From Dietzia sp. JS16-p6b (GTDB lineage Bacteria; Actinomycetota; Actinomycetes; Mycobacteriales; Mycobacteriaceae), in assembly GCF_003052165.1 (NCBI RefSeq), contig NZ_CP024869.1:2700001-2764000 (forward strand): DNA of 64,000 nt. The letters run 5' to 3'. The position numbers and the translations under genes are program-made. This document shows, one piece after another, positions 45,530 to 53,597 of this stretch. Positions within the stretch are counted from its first letter, which is position 1. The number at the start of each line of letters is the position of its first letter. The notes under the pieces were generated by a model. The model saw only the letters and a program-made list of their open reading frames with translations, did no database searches and was not told the origin of the DNA.

Positions 45530-46468
45530 ATGACTCCCGTGATCCCCTTCCCTACCGGCTGGCCGTTCACCACAGCAGAAGCAACCCGGGCGGGCCTGTC
45601 GCATCGCGCACTGACCGCGGCTGTCGCGCAGGGCCGACTGATCAAGATCAGACACGGGTGGTTTCACGCGCCGCAGTCGGGCGAGAGCACTCGGGATGCC
45701 CTCGCCCGGTCGTCGCGGATCGCGCTTTACGAGGGCCCCCTCGGCGCCGTGATCAGCCACCACACGGCGGCAGCGCTCCACGGCCTGCCTCTCATCAGAG
45801 CCCGGACTGACCGCGTTCATCTCACGGTCGACCGACCCACCGGCGGACGCAGGACCCCGCACATCCAGGTTTATTCCTCGCCGCGCGATTCCCTGGACAC
45901 GACCCAGGTGGACGGCATCCCCGTCACCTGCGTCGCCCGAACGGTCGTCGATCTCGCCCGCTCTGCGGGATTCGACGCAGGAGTATGCGCGGCGGACCAC
46001 GCGCTGCGCCTCCGGATGGTGACCGCGGACGGGCTCGCGAGCGAAGTCGATCGCCATCGCGGCCGGACCGGCGTGGCGATCGCCCGGGACGTCGTGGATT
46101 TCGCGGACCCCCGGGCAGAAAGCCCCGGAGAGTCACTGTCCCGATGTGTCATGCGGAGGTGTCGAGACGTCCCCGCACCCCGACTACAACACCGGTACTT
46201 CTCGAGCGGGGGCAGGCCGGTCGCGCGCACTGACTTCTCATGGGGCGACGGTGCGCTGGCGGGCGAGTTCGACGGCAGGACCAAGTACTCACGCTGCGCA
46301 GCCGGTGGAGAGGATCCGGGCGAGGTGGTGTGGCGGGAGAAGCAACGGGAAGACCGACTCAGAGCGCTCGGGGTGGTAGTGGTCCGCTGGGTCTGGGACG
46401 ACCTCTACGCGCCGAACCGGTTCGAACGCCTGCTGCTCGACGGGCTCCGTCGGTCCGGAGTCCGCTGA
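45530..46468 (+). CDS. AbiEi-type HTH protein with DUF559/VSR-like nuclease fold, copy 2
   Basis: A 312-aa paralogue of the gene at 6600. The N-terminal winged helix region reads FTTAEATRAGLSHRALTAAVAQGRLIKIRHGWFHAP, the middle SHHTAAALHGLPL and ARTVVDLARSAGF. The C-terminal PD-(D/E)xK-like part has an Asp in VARTDFSW, GEFDGRTKY and the strand VVVVRWVWDDLY. Nuclease or antitoxin action is inference. No obvious toxin gene adjoins. It is bracketed by palindromic repeats P2 and P3, and sequence on its 3' side is strongly repetitive. Confidence 0.8.
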   Translation: MTPVIPFPTGWPFTTAEATRAGLSHRALTAAVAQGRLIKIRHGWFHAPQSGESTRDALARSSRIALYEGPLGAVISHHTAAALHGLPLIRARTDRVHLTVDRPTGGRRTPHIQVYSSPRDSLDTTQVDGIPVTCVARTVVDLARSAGFDAGVCAADHALRLRMVTADGLASEVDRHRGRTGVAIARDVVDFADPRAESPGESLSRCVMRRCRDVPAPRLQHRYFSSGGRPVARTDFSWGDGALAGEFDGRTKYSRCAAGGEDPGEVVWREKQREDRLRALGVVVVRWVWDDLYAPNRFERLLLDGLRRSGVR

Positions 46469-46592
46469 CTCGCCTCGGCCACGCGCCCGGCCCGGTGCGG
46501 CCGGGTGCGGCCTGCTCGCCCGGCCCGATGCTGCCGGTGCGGCCTGCTCGCAGGCCGGGTGCGGCCGGGTGCGGCCTGCTCGCCCGGCCCAC

Positions 46593-46658
46593 ACACGCGC
46601 GCTATCACTGCACACGCGCACGAAATTTCCTGTGTGGCTGCAGTGATCGCGCGCGTGT
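46593..46658. repeat. Palindromic repeat element, copy P3
   Basis: Arms ACACGCGCGCTATCACTGCA and TGCAGTGATCGCGCGCGTGT match at 19 of 20 positions, with a 26-nt loop containing CACGAAATTTCCTGTG. It lies between convergent genes, 124 nt after the AbiEi-like stop. Confidence 0.9.
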
Positions 46659-46766
46659 GGCGTGGGGCGAGCGCGCGTGGGGCGTCGGGCGAGCTCACGC
46701 GTGGCGTGGGGCGAGCGCGCGTGTGGCGTGGGGCGAGCTCACGCGTGGCGTGGGGCGAGCGCGCGG
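46657..46766. repeat. About 22-bp tandem array, five units
   Basis: Units of GTGGCGTGGGGCGAG plus a 5-9 nt spacer begin at 46657, 46677, 46701, 46723 and 46745. The spacers mostly alternate between CGCGCGT-like and CTCACGC-like, giving a near 44-bp higher-order period. The array starts inside the end of P3. Confidence 0.85.
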
Positions 46767-46776
46767 GGTGTGAGCA

Positions 46777-47700
46777 CTATGGCGTGGGGGCGCCGCCGGT
46801 GACCGAGAGCGTGTTCCCAGTGGTGTACGAGGACTCCTCGGAGGCCAGGTAGACGTACGCGCCCGCCATCTCGACCGGCTGCCCGGGACGGCCCAGCGGA
46901 TTCTTGTGACCGAACGTCGGCAGCTTCTCGGGCTTCTGCCCGCCGCTCACCTGCAGCGCCGTCCAGAACGGCCCGGGCGCGACGGCGTTGACGCGGATAC
47001 CGCGCGGCGCGAGCTGCTGCGCGAGAGACTTGGACATCGTGTTGACGGCGGCGCGCGAGGTGGCGTAGTCCACGAGCCCCGGCGACGGGGTGTACGCCTG
47101 CACCGAGGACGTGAAGATCACGCTCGACCCAGGCTGCAGATGCCCGAGCGCCTCCTGCATCATCCAGAACGGTGCCGAGATGTTGACGTTCATCGTCTCA
47201 GCCCACTGCTCGGAGGTCAGGTCCTCGAGGTGCTCGACGAAGGTCTGCCGTGCGGCGTTGAGCACGAGGACGTCCAGCCCGCCGAGTCCGGTGACGGCGT
47301 CGCGGACGATCCCGCGCGCGACCGCCTCGTCCCCGACGTCGCCGGGGAGCAGGACGCAGGTCCGGCCGGCCGCACGCACGAGCTCGGCCACCTCGTCGGC
47401 GTCGGACTGCTCCGCGGGCAGGTAGCCGATCGCCACGTCCGCGCCCTCCCGCGCGTAGGCGATGGCCACGGCGCGGCCGATCCCGGAGTCACCGCCGGTG
47501 ATCAGCGCCCGCCGCCCGGTGAGCCGACCGTGGCCCACGTACGAGTCCTCGCCGTGGTCGGCGGGCGGGTCCAACCGGGAGGCCAACCCCGGAACCGGCT
47601 GCTGCTGGACGGGCACCTCGATCTGGTACTTCGCCGTCGGGTCGACGAGCACGGGATCCCCGGACTGGTCAGAGGGTTGAACTGTCGGATCGGTGGTCAC
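46777..47700 (-). CDS. SDR-family oxidoreductase (YhdF/YghA-like)
   Basis: A 307-aa short-chain dehydrogenase with an N-terminal extension (YQIEVPVQQQPVPGLASRLDPPADHGEDSYVGHGRLTGRRALITGG, split here only by the motif) typical of the stress-related YhdF/YghA group. It has GGDSGIGRAVA, LNAARQTFVEHLEDLT, active-site Ser in IFTSSVQAYTPSPG and Tyr in VDYATSRAAVN. The usual active-site Lys is replaced: YATSRAAV has Arg where YxxxK needs Lys. That could lower or change activity. The substrate is unknown. Confidence 0.88.
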   Translation of the reverse strand: MTTDPTVQPSDQSGDPVLVDPTAKYQIEVPVQQQPVPGLASRLDPPADHGEDSYVGHGRLTGRRALITGGDSGIGRAVAIAYAREGADVAIGYLPAEQSDADEVAELVRAAGRTCVLLPGDVGDEAVARGIVRDAVTGLGGLDVLVLNAARQTFVEHLEDLTSEQWAETMNVNISAPFWMMQEALGHLQPGSSVIFTSSVQAYTPSPGLVDYATSRAAVNTMSKSLAQQLAPRGIRVNAVAPGPFWTALQVSGGQKPEKLPTFGHKNPLGRPGQPVEMAGAYVYLASEESSYTTGNTLSVTGGAPTP

Positions 47701-47819
47701 GTACGCCTCCCTGGTCGTCTGGACTCCCGACCGTACGCCTCCGGCGACCGGATGCGAGCGGGCCCGGGATCCCCCACAATGCGGGCACGACAGCCGTCAA
47801 CCGAACCGAAGGAGTGGGC

Positions 47820-48044
47820 ATGCCCCGTTACCGCGTGATCGATCCCGAGCAGAACGTCATCGATGAGAAGGAGTTCGCCGACGACACCAAGGCCTACGAC
47901 TGGTTCAAGACCGTGGAGGTGCCCGACGATGCTCTCGGGTACGCCATGGAGGTCGACATGAACGGTGAGTGGACACGCTTCGAGATCAACGACGGCGGCA
48001 CCAACACCTCGCCGGCCGCCGACGAGGGCACCGGCGTGGCCTGA
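47820..48044 (+). CDS. Small conserved-looking acidic protein, 74 aa
   Basis: The product begins MPRYRVIDPEQNVIDEKEFA and continues with YDWFKTVEVPDDALGYAMEVDMNGEWTRFEINDG, then a loose tail. It looks like a small compact soluble domain. The ATG at 47820 follows GAAGGAG at good spacing. It is divergent from the SDR gene and followed by a strong terminator hairpin. The family is not recognised. Confidence 0.78.
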   Translation: MPRYRVIDPEQNVIDEKEFADDTKAYDWFKTVEVPDDALGYAMEVDMNGEWTRFEINDGGTNTSPAADEGTGVA

Positions 48045-48090
48045 TCTGCCACACCGGCAGAAGACTTCCGGCCACTCGGCCGAGCCCGAC

Positions 48091-48133
48091 GGGCCGACTC
48101 CCCCACCTCGCCACCCGGGGGGTCGGCCCGTTT
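48091..48133. terminator. Bidirectional terminator hairpin
   Basis: ACGGGCCGACTCCCCC (48091-48106) pairs with GGGGGGTCGGCCCGT (48119-48133) with one bulge, and TTT follows. It sits between the convergent small acidic protein gene and the PfkB operon end. Confidence 0.8.
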
Positions 48134-48177
48134 GCGTCGCGACCGGCCGGCCCCCGCCCCGCCCGGACCTGACCGGC

Positions 48178-49122
48178 TCAGCCCGCCGATGCCGATCGGG
48201 CGAACTCCACCACGGACGCGAGGTCATAGCTGCCCGCCGTGGTGCCGAGGCCCTGGGCCACCTGAGCCGCGACCGCGCAGCCGAGCTCCGCGGATTCCCG
48301 CAGATCGCGTCCCAGGTGGCGGCCCACCAGGAAGCCGGCCGAGAACGAGTCCCCGCAGCCGGTGGTGTCGACGACGTCGATCGGGAAGGCGGGGACCGCG
48401 ACGGTCTCGTCCGGCGTGACGACGAGTGCGCCGTCGGCGCCCGCCGTGAGGGCCACGCACGCCACCCCTCGCTCGATCAGCATGCGCGCCCCCTCCGCCA
48501 GCGACTCGGCGCCGGTGAAGCCGCGAACCTGGTCATCGTTGGGCAACAGGTAGTCCACGTGCGGCAGGGCGTCGGCGATCCACTCGAGCATGCCCGGGTC
48601 GCCGTCGGCGAGCACGTCGACCGACGTGGTGATCCCCTTCCCGCGGGCACGGGAGAGCAGCTCGCCCGCCGCCGGGCCGCCCAGGAACTCTGGCCCGCCC
48701 AGATGTAGATGCGTCAGTCCCTCGATCGCGGCGTCGTCGATGTCGTCGAGGGTGAACACGCCGTTCGCACCGATGCAGTGCCACGCGGGTCGGTCCCCGT
48801 TGGGCCGCACGGGGATCACCGACGCCGACGTCTGCGCATCCGCCTTGGTCACGAGGCCACCGGTGTCCACGCCCTCGTCGCTCAGCAGGGCCGTCAGGGT
48901 GCGTCCGATGGCGTCGGCACCGACCGCGCCGATGCTGCGGACCCCGGCCCCCAGGCGGCTGAGCACCACTGCCGTGCCCCCGGCGGTTCCGGCCGGGGAG
49001 AAGGCGATGGTGTCCACCAGGGCGCCTGAGGAGCCCTCCGGGATGGAGTCGATCCCGATCGCGTGGACGTCGAGGACGTGCACCCCGACCGTCGCGATGG
49101 TCATGGAGGAGATATCGGTCAT
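48178..49122 (-). CDS. PfkB-family carbohydrate kinase
   Basis: A 314-aa sugar or nucleoside kinase with GTAGGTAVVLSRLGAGVRSIGAVGAD near the N-terminus, the substrate lid, and the C-terminal PfkB signature VDTTGCGDSFSAGFLVG with the catalytic Asp (about 265). The stop of the aldolase gene overlaps its start (ATGA), so aldolase and kinase are made together. A sugar such as a ketose or deoxysugar phosphorylated here and split by the aldolase is a reasonable guess only. Confidence 0.92.
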   Translation of the reverse strand: MTDISSMTIATVGVHVLDVHAIGIDSIPEGSSGALVDTIAFSPAGTAGGTAVVLSRLGAGVRSIGAVGADAIGRTLTALLSDEGVDTGGLVTKADAQTSASVIPVRPNGDRPAWHCIGANGVFTLDDIDDAAIEGLTHLHLGGPEFLGGPAAGELLSRARGKGITTSVDVLADGDPGMLEWIADALPHVDYLLPNDDQVRGFTGAESLAEGARMLIERGVACVALTAGADGALVVTPDETVAVPAFPIDVVDTTGCGDSFSAGFLVGRHLGRDLRESAELGCAVAAQVAQGLGTTAGSYDLASVVEFARSASAG

Positions 49123-49811
49123 TGCGGGAGCTCCTTGGTGGTTCCGTACTCGAGGGTGATCGCCTGGACGACCGCGTCGTGTTGCTGCGCCTCGGTGAGG
49201 GGCCGCGGCGTGCCCATCCCACTCGCGCGCACGTGCAGGGCCGCCAGCCACTCGAGCAGCAGCGCGTTGTCGAGGGCCTTGTCGAGGGAGGATCCCACCG
49301 CCACCGAACCGTGGTTGGCCATGAGGACCGCCTGCCGGTCCTGCAAGCCGTCCACGACGAGGTCGGCGAGCTCAGGGGTGCCGAACGTGGCGTAGGGAGC
49401 CACCCGGATCTCCCCGCCCAGCAGCAGCTGCTGGTAGTGGAGCACGGGCAGCGCGTCCATCCCGGCCACGCAGGCGACGGCCGTCGAGAAGGGGGCGTGC
49501 GTGTGGACGACCGCCGCTGCCTGCGATCGGGCGTAGATGCCCAGGTGGAGGCCGAGCTCGGACGTCGGCGCGAGTCGGCCGTCGACATGCTCCCCGGTCG
49601 CGTCCACCACGGTGACGTCGTCGGCGCGGCAGTCGGCCAGCACCACCCCGGTGCCCGTCACGGCGACCAGTCCGTCGCCGACCCGGGCCGAGACGTTGCC
49701 GGCGGTGCCGATGAGCACGCCCTCGGCGGCCAGCCGCCGGGCGGTCGCGGCGACGTCCTCGCGACCCCGAAACGCCTGCTCACCCACTCGGGGCGACCCC
49801 GTCGTCGTCAT
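49119..49811 (-). CDS. Class II aldolase/adducin family protein
   Basis: A 230-aa zinc aldolase or epimerase-like protein (fuculose-/ribulose-phosphate aldolase group). It has [22 protein letters not shown] at the N-terminus, zinc ligands in VVHTHAPFSTAVA and ANHGSVAVG, and a Glu in PTSELGLHLG. It overlaps the SRPBCC gene stop by one base and the kinase start by four. The substrate is not evident. With the kinase it suggests sugar or sugar-acid breakdown. Confidence 0.93.
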   Translation of the reverse strand: MTTTGSPRVGEQAFRGREDVAATARRLAAEGVLIGTAGNVSARVGDGLVAVTGTGVVLADCRADDVTVVDATGEHVDGRLAPTSELGLHLGIYARSQAAAVVHTHAPFSTAVACVAGMDALPVLHYQQLLLGGEIRVAPYATFGTPELADLVVDGLQDRQAVLMANHGSVAVGSSLDKALDNALLLEWLAALHVRASGMGTPRPLTEAQQHDAVVQAITLEYGTTKELPQ

Positions 49812-50290
49812 CACCCACCGGCCTGGTCGATACCGCGTTCGGCGAGCACCACGTCCTCGAGCCTGGCCATGGACCGGCGGAACTGGCCGCTGAGCGACGA
49901 CCTGAGGACGGGGGCGAGGAGATGACCGAGGGGGCCGAGCCCGACCCGGCAGTCGACCCTGTAGGTCATCAGGGTGGCCGCCGTGCCGATCGGTTCGAAG
50001 CGGAAGGTGTTGACCATGTCGTGCAGCGGTGCGAAACCGGTCCCGGAGTCCACCCTGAGCGAGTGCGGTTCGATCGTTCCGACCGTCCACACGGACCGCG
50101 TCGTGAGCGGCCCGAGCGTCCGGTTGTGCTCGGAGTAGGTCTCGCCGACGGTCGCCGTCCCGTGGTGGGCGGTGACCTCCAGGACACCGTCGACCCACTC
50201 GGCGTACCGGGCGGTGTCGTCGATGACGGCCCAGATGTCCTCGACCGGGGCGGCCAGTCGCCGCTGTACGGAGACGGTCAGACGGGTCAC
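49811..50290 (-). CDS. SRPBCC (polyketide cyclase/START-like) family protein
   Basis: A 159-aa protein with an N-terminal strand TVSVQRRLAAPVEDIWAVIDDTARYAEWVDGV and a long helix near the C-terminus (LSGQFRRSMARLEDVVLAE), typical of helix-grip folds that bind hydrophobic ligands. The GTG at 50290 follows AGGAGGACC and overlaps the amine oxidase stop. It may hold a substrate or intermediate of the operon's pathway. No catalytic residues can be assigned. Confidence 0.85.
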   Translation of the reverse strand: MTRLTVSVQRRLAAPVEDIWAVIDDTARYAEWVDGVLEVTAHHGTATVGETYSEHNRTLGPLTTRSVWTVGTIEPHSLRVDSGTGFAPLHDMVNTFRFEPIGTAATLMTYRVDCRVGLGPLGHLLAPVLRSSLSGQFRRSMARLEDVVLAERGIDQAGG

Positions 50291-51681
50291 GATGGTCCTC
50301 CTGAGTGTGCGATCGCGGCGCTGGCGGCCATCTGCCCGGAACGGACGGCGCCGTCCATGTAGCCGTTCCAGTAGTCGGAGTGTTCGGCGCCGGCCCAGTG
50401 CACGCGGCTGTGCGGGCCGCCGAGCGGCCGGTCGCGCCAGCGCCCGAGCGTGGTGAGGACGCCGGGAGCCAGGACCGCGGTCGGGCCACCCCGGGTCCAG
50501 CGCTCCGCGGTCCAGTCCTTCTCGAAGTACCCCACGGGCGCCAGTGCGGCGGGGCCGACCACCCGGGCGAAACTCTGGAGCACCGCTCCGCCCCGCTGCC
50601 TCGCGGACCGCGGAGCCCACCTCCGCCACCCCGCGCCCCCCACGAATCCCATGAGGATCCCGGGCGATCCGCTCGGCGGGGTGTTGTCGAACATCGAGCA
50701 CACCGGGTGACCGTCCCCACGGAAGACGCCCTGCCCCGAGAGCCCGTCCTCCCGCCAGAACGGGCGCTCGTAGACGGCCTCGCATTTCATGAGCGTGCCG
50801 AACGTCATCCTGCGGAACAGCGCGTCCTGGTGGGCGGGCAACGTGGGGCTCCACTCGATCTCGGCTGCGAGGTGGGGCGGGACGGAGACGATCACCTGGT
50901 CACCGTGGAAGGCCCCGGCGTCGGTGGTGACGGTCACCCCGGTGGCGTGGTGCTCGATCCGCCGGACCGGGGCGCCGAGGGTGACGTCGTCGCCCAACCC
51001 CTCGGCCATGCGCTGCGAGATCAGCTGCGATCCGCCGACGAACCGGGATTCCTGGGCACCGCCGGCCACGCTGATCATCCGGTCCAGCGTGCCCCGGTGG
51101 ATCTCGTCACCCGCACCCGCGATGTACGCCAGGGCGGACAGCGCGGAGGTCTCGGACGCCGCCGCCCCGAACGCCGACCCGAGGAGGACCTCGACCAGCT
51201 CGACGCCGCCGGAACCGATCGCGCCGCGGCGCAGCCAGGTGGCCAGGCTCTGCTCGTCCAGCCGGTGCGCGTCGGGGTGCTCCCACGGCGCGGTCACGTC
51301 GATCTCGCCACTCGTGCGGCCCAGTCGGGAGGTCGCCAGGGCGATGTCGGGAAGCGCGAGGCGGTCCGGCGGGATGTCGCCGCGGAACCGTCGACTGCGC
51401 GAACCGTGGACGTAGACCGTGTCGCCGAGGGTGTTGGCGGGAAACGTCGTCACCCCGAGTTCCTCGGCGAGCCCCAGCACATGGTCCTGGGTGGGCCCGA
51501 CGAACTGACCCCCCGCCTCGACCACCTGCCCGTCGTCGAGGACGTGGTTGAGCGTGCGTCCGCCGACACGGTCCCGCGCCTCGAGCACACGGACCGTACG
51601 TCCCGCCTCGACGAGCCGCCGCGCGGCGGTGAGCCCCGCCAGGCCCGCGCCGACCACGATGACGTCGACGCCGGCGCTCAC
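50287..51681 (-). CDS. Flavin-containing amine oxidase
   Basis: A 464-aa FAD enzyme of the monoamine/putrescine oxidase family. It has VIVVGAGLAGLTAARRL at the N-terminus, LEARDRVGGRTLNH, GGQFVGPTQD, FVGGSQLISQRMAEGLG, and the C-terminal FAD segment VHWAGAEHSDYWNGYMDGAVRSG. It oxidises a primary or secondary amine to an aldehyde with hydrogen peroxide release. The GTG at 51681 overlaps the hydrolase stop. The substrate could be a polyamine or an aromatic amine; the sequence cannot decide. Confidence 0.92.
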   Translation of the reverse strand: MSAGVDVIVVGAGLAGLTAARRLVEAGRTVRVLEARDRVGGRTLNHVLDDGQVVEAGGQFVGPTQDHVLGLAEELGVTTFPANTLGDTVYVHGSRSRRFRGDIPPDRLALPDIALATSRLGRTSGEIDVTAPWEHPDAHRLDEQSLATWLRRGAIGSGGVELVEVLLGSAFGAAASETSALSALAYIAGAGDEIHRGTLDRMISVAGGAQESRFVGGSQLISQRMAEGLGDDVTLGAPVRRIEHHATGVTVTTDAGAFHGDQVIVSVPPHLAAEIEWSPTLPAHQDALFRRMTFGTLMKCEAVYERPFWREDGLSGQGVFRGDGHPVCSMFDNTPPSGSPGILMGFVGGAGWRRWAPRSARQRGGAVLQSFARVVGPAALAPVGYFEKDWTAERWTRGGPTAVLAPGVLTTLGRWRDRPLGGPHSRVHWAGAEHSDYWNGYMDGAVRSGQMAASAAIAHSGGPS

Positions 51682-52766
51682 CCCTCGCCCCCGGAGGACC
51701 GGTCGGCGGCGGCTGGCGCGACCAGTCGGGTGTGGAGGACGCCCACCGCTTCGAGCAGCGCGTCCCGGGCGGCGTGGCCCACACCCGTGGCGTTGATCAG
51801 GCCGTGCACGTGGCCGCTGTGACGACGGAGGGTCACGTCGACGCCCGCCTCGGACAGGGCGGCCGCATAGCGTTCGCCCTCGTCGCGGAGCACGTCGAAT
51901 CCGGCCACCACGACATAGGCCGGCGGCGCGTGGCCGAGCTCGTCGGCGAGCAGGGGCGAGACGCGGGGGTCCAGGGCCTGCTCGGGCTCGGTGAGGTAGT
52001 GCGACTTGTACCAGTCCATCTGGGCCTCGGTGAGGAAGAACCCGCGACCGAACAGCTCGTAGGACCGGTGCTTGGTGGACAGGTCCGTCACCGGGTTGAA
52101 CAGCACCTGCATCGCCGGCGGGGTCCACCCGGGAGCCCGGTGCAGCGAGACCACCGCGGCGAGGTTCCCGCCGGCGCTCTCGCCGCCGATCGCGATGGCC
52201 CGCGGGTCGAGGTCGTACTCCTCGGCATGAGCGACGATGTGCCCGAACGCCGCGAGGACGTCCTCCAGGCCTCCGGGGAACGGATGCTCGGGTGCGAGCC
52301 GGTAGTCGATCGAGATGACGGTCAGCGGCGTGTGGGCGGCGAGGAATCGGGCCACCGAGTCGCCCGAGTCGAGGTCGCCCAGGACCCACCCGCCTCCGTG
52401 GAGATAGACCAGGGCGGCGCTCGGCCCCTCGATCCCCGCGGGCCGGTACAGGCGGGCGGGGATCGGGCCGTGGGGACCGGGGATAGTGAGCGAACGGACG
52501 GTCTCGACGGGGGTCTGGTGACCGAAGACGAAGGCTTCTCCCGCGATCTGCTGCCTCCCCTGTTCCAGCGGGAGCTGGTCGAACGTCTCCGACACACCGA
52601 GGTTCAACAGCCGCGTGCCCACCTGGGCTTCGAGCCCGAGTTCCTGCCCGTCGACCCGGATGGGAGGTCCGGCGATCAGTCGCTGGACCGGGGCGGGCGC
52701 CGCTCCGATGGCCCGGATGACGCGGCGCAGAACGCGTTCCGCGAGGGGCCTGTGTGCAGTGGTCAT
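51678..52766 (-). CDS. Alpha/beta hydrolase (HSL-family esterase)
   Basis: A 362-aa carboxylesterase of the hormone-sensitive-lipase group. It has the HGGGW oxyanion motif (VYLHGGGWVLGD), the nucleophile elbow IAIGGESAGGNLAA, a late Asp in VVAGFDVLRDEGE and a His in RHSGHVHGLINAT. It is the first gene of the five-gene operon. The ATG at 52766 has no clear ribosome site. A palindrome TTGGACG-N2-CGTCCAA lies 56 nt upstream. It may release an amine or alcohol from an ester or amide for the next enzymes. Confidence 0.92.
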   Translation of the reverse strand: MTTAHRPLAERVLRRVIRAIGAAPAPVQRLIAGPPIRVDGQELGLEAQVGTRLLNLGVSETFDQLPLEQGRQQIAGEAFVFGHQTPVETVRSLTIPGPHGPIPARLYRPAGIEGPSAALVYLHGGGWVLGDLDSGDSVARFLAAHTPLTVISIDYRLAPEHPFPGGLEDVLAAFGHIVAHAEEYDLDPRAIAIGGESAGGNLAAVVSLHRAPGWTPPAMQVLFNPVTDLSTKHRSYELFGRGFFLTEAQMDWYKSHYLTEPEQALDPRVSPLLADELGHAPPAYVVVAGFDVLRDEGERYAAALSEAGVDVTLRRHSGHVHGLINATGVGHAARDALLEAVGVLHTRLVAPAAADRSSGGEG

Positions 52767-52821
52767 GGAGGCACTCGATTCTGCGGGATCGAACGTGGGG
52801 TGCGACCAGCGTAAACCCAAC

Positions 52822-52837
52822 TTGGACGCACGTCCAA
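52822..52837 (-). promoter_or_regulatory. Perfect palindrome before the five-gene operon
   Basis: TTGGACG-CA-CGTCCAA, 7-bp perfect arms, in the 87-nt gap between the operon and the SRPBCC gene at 52854. The size and form fit a TetR-type operator, but which regulator reads it is unknown. Confidence 0.55.
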
Positions 52838-52853
52838 TACTTCCCGTGGATCG

Positions 52854-53330
52854 TCAGCCGGCCGAATCGTATTTCGCCGCCAGTCCCGAGAGCGTCCGGG
52901 TGATCCCCTCGGCGTTCTTATGCGCCATCCCGACGCGCTCCATGATCCTGCCGATCTTCGACGGACGGTTGTCGAAGCTCTCGGTGACCTCGGTCCGCCC
53001 GTCCGCGGTCGGGGTGAACTCCCACCTCCAGCGGTGTCCGGCGGGATGCGCCCACTCGACGACCTTGAGCTCCGGGGTGTCGATGTGTTCGGTGACGGTG
53101 GAGGTGATGCGGTACGGGACCCCGTACATCCGCATCTTCGTGGTGAACGTCGCGCCCTCGGACAGGGCGGCCGGGCCCGTGACGTTGTCGCGGACGGTCC
53201 CAGACCCGTCGACGAGCCCGTGCTTCGCGGGATCGTTGACCAGGCCGAACAGCTCATCGGCGGGGGCGTTGACGATGACGCGCCGGGCGACGACGCGGGG
53301 GCCGCGGTCGACGGTGGTGATGGAGGTCAT
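52854..53330 (-). CDS. SRPBCC family protein
   Basis: A 158-aa helix-grip-fold protein: VVARRVIVNAPADELFGLVNDPAKHGLVDGSGTV at the start, WRWEFTPTADGRTEVTESFDNRPS in the middle, and a C-terminal helix with GITRTLSGLAAKY. It has the general pattern of lipid- or small-molecule-binding START-like proteins. The ATG at 53330 is the first with family sequence. It is upstream of the five-gene operon, same direction, separated by 87 nt holding the palindrome, so it may be a separate unit. Confidence 0.83.
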   Translation of the reverse strand: MTSITTVDRGPRVVARRVIVNAPADELFGLVNDPAKHGLVDGSGTVRDNVTGPAALSEGATFTTKMRMYGVPYRITSTVTEHIDTPELKVVEWAHPAGHRWRWEFTPTADGRTEVTESFDNRPSKIGRIMERVGMAHKNAEGITRTLSGLAAKYDSAG

Positions 53331-53597
53331 GGGTGGGCCGGTCCTCTCGGGGAGACGTCGATGACGAGTCGGACCACGACACGACTCGGGTCGGCGGGCC
53401 CGTCTGCCGACCACCGTACGCTCGGGTCCCGCCATGAACCCGGCCCAGCACGGCATCGTCTCCCGTGCCGGGCACTACTTCGGGACACACGTCCCTCTCC
53501 CCGGTGGCGCCCGCGTCGGCGTGGGCGCGGCCCGACCGGTGGAGGGTGTCCGGGTGACGCCATAGCGTGGTGGACCCACCGCTACGAAAGGCGCCTC

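Larger units (their letters stand above)
46469..46776. other. Repeat-dense intergenic region, no gene seen
   Basis: First, GTGCGGCCTGCTCGCCCGGCC-type units recur between about 46495 and 46590. Then comes palindrome P3 (46593-46658), then a roughly 22-bp tandem array (46657-46766). Frames here are open only because of GC bias. The region separates two convergent genes. Confidence 0.8.

Noticed and set aside
35589-46658. P1-P3 palindromes as a CRISPR array
   Set aside because: Only three dispersed copies, no regular spacers, no cas genes.
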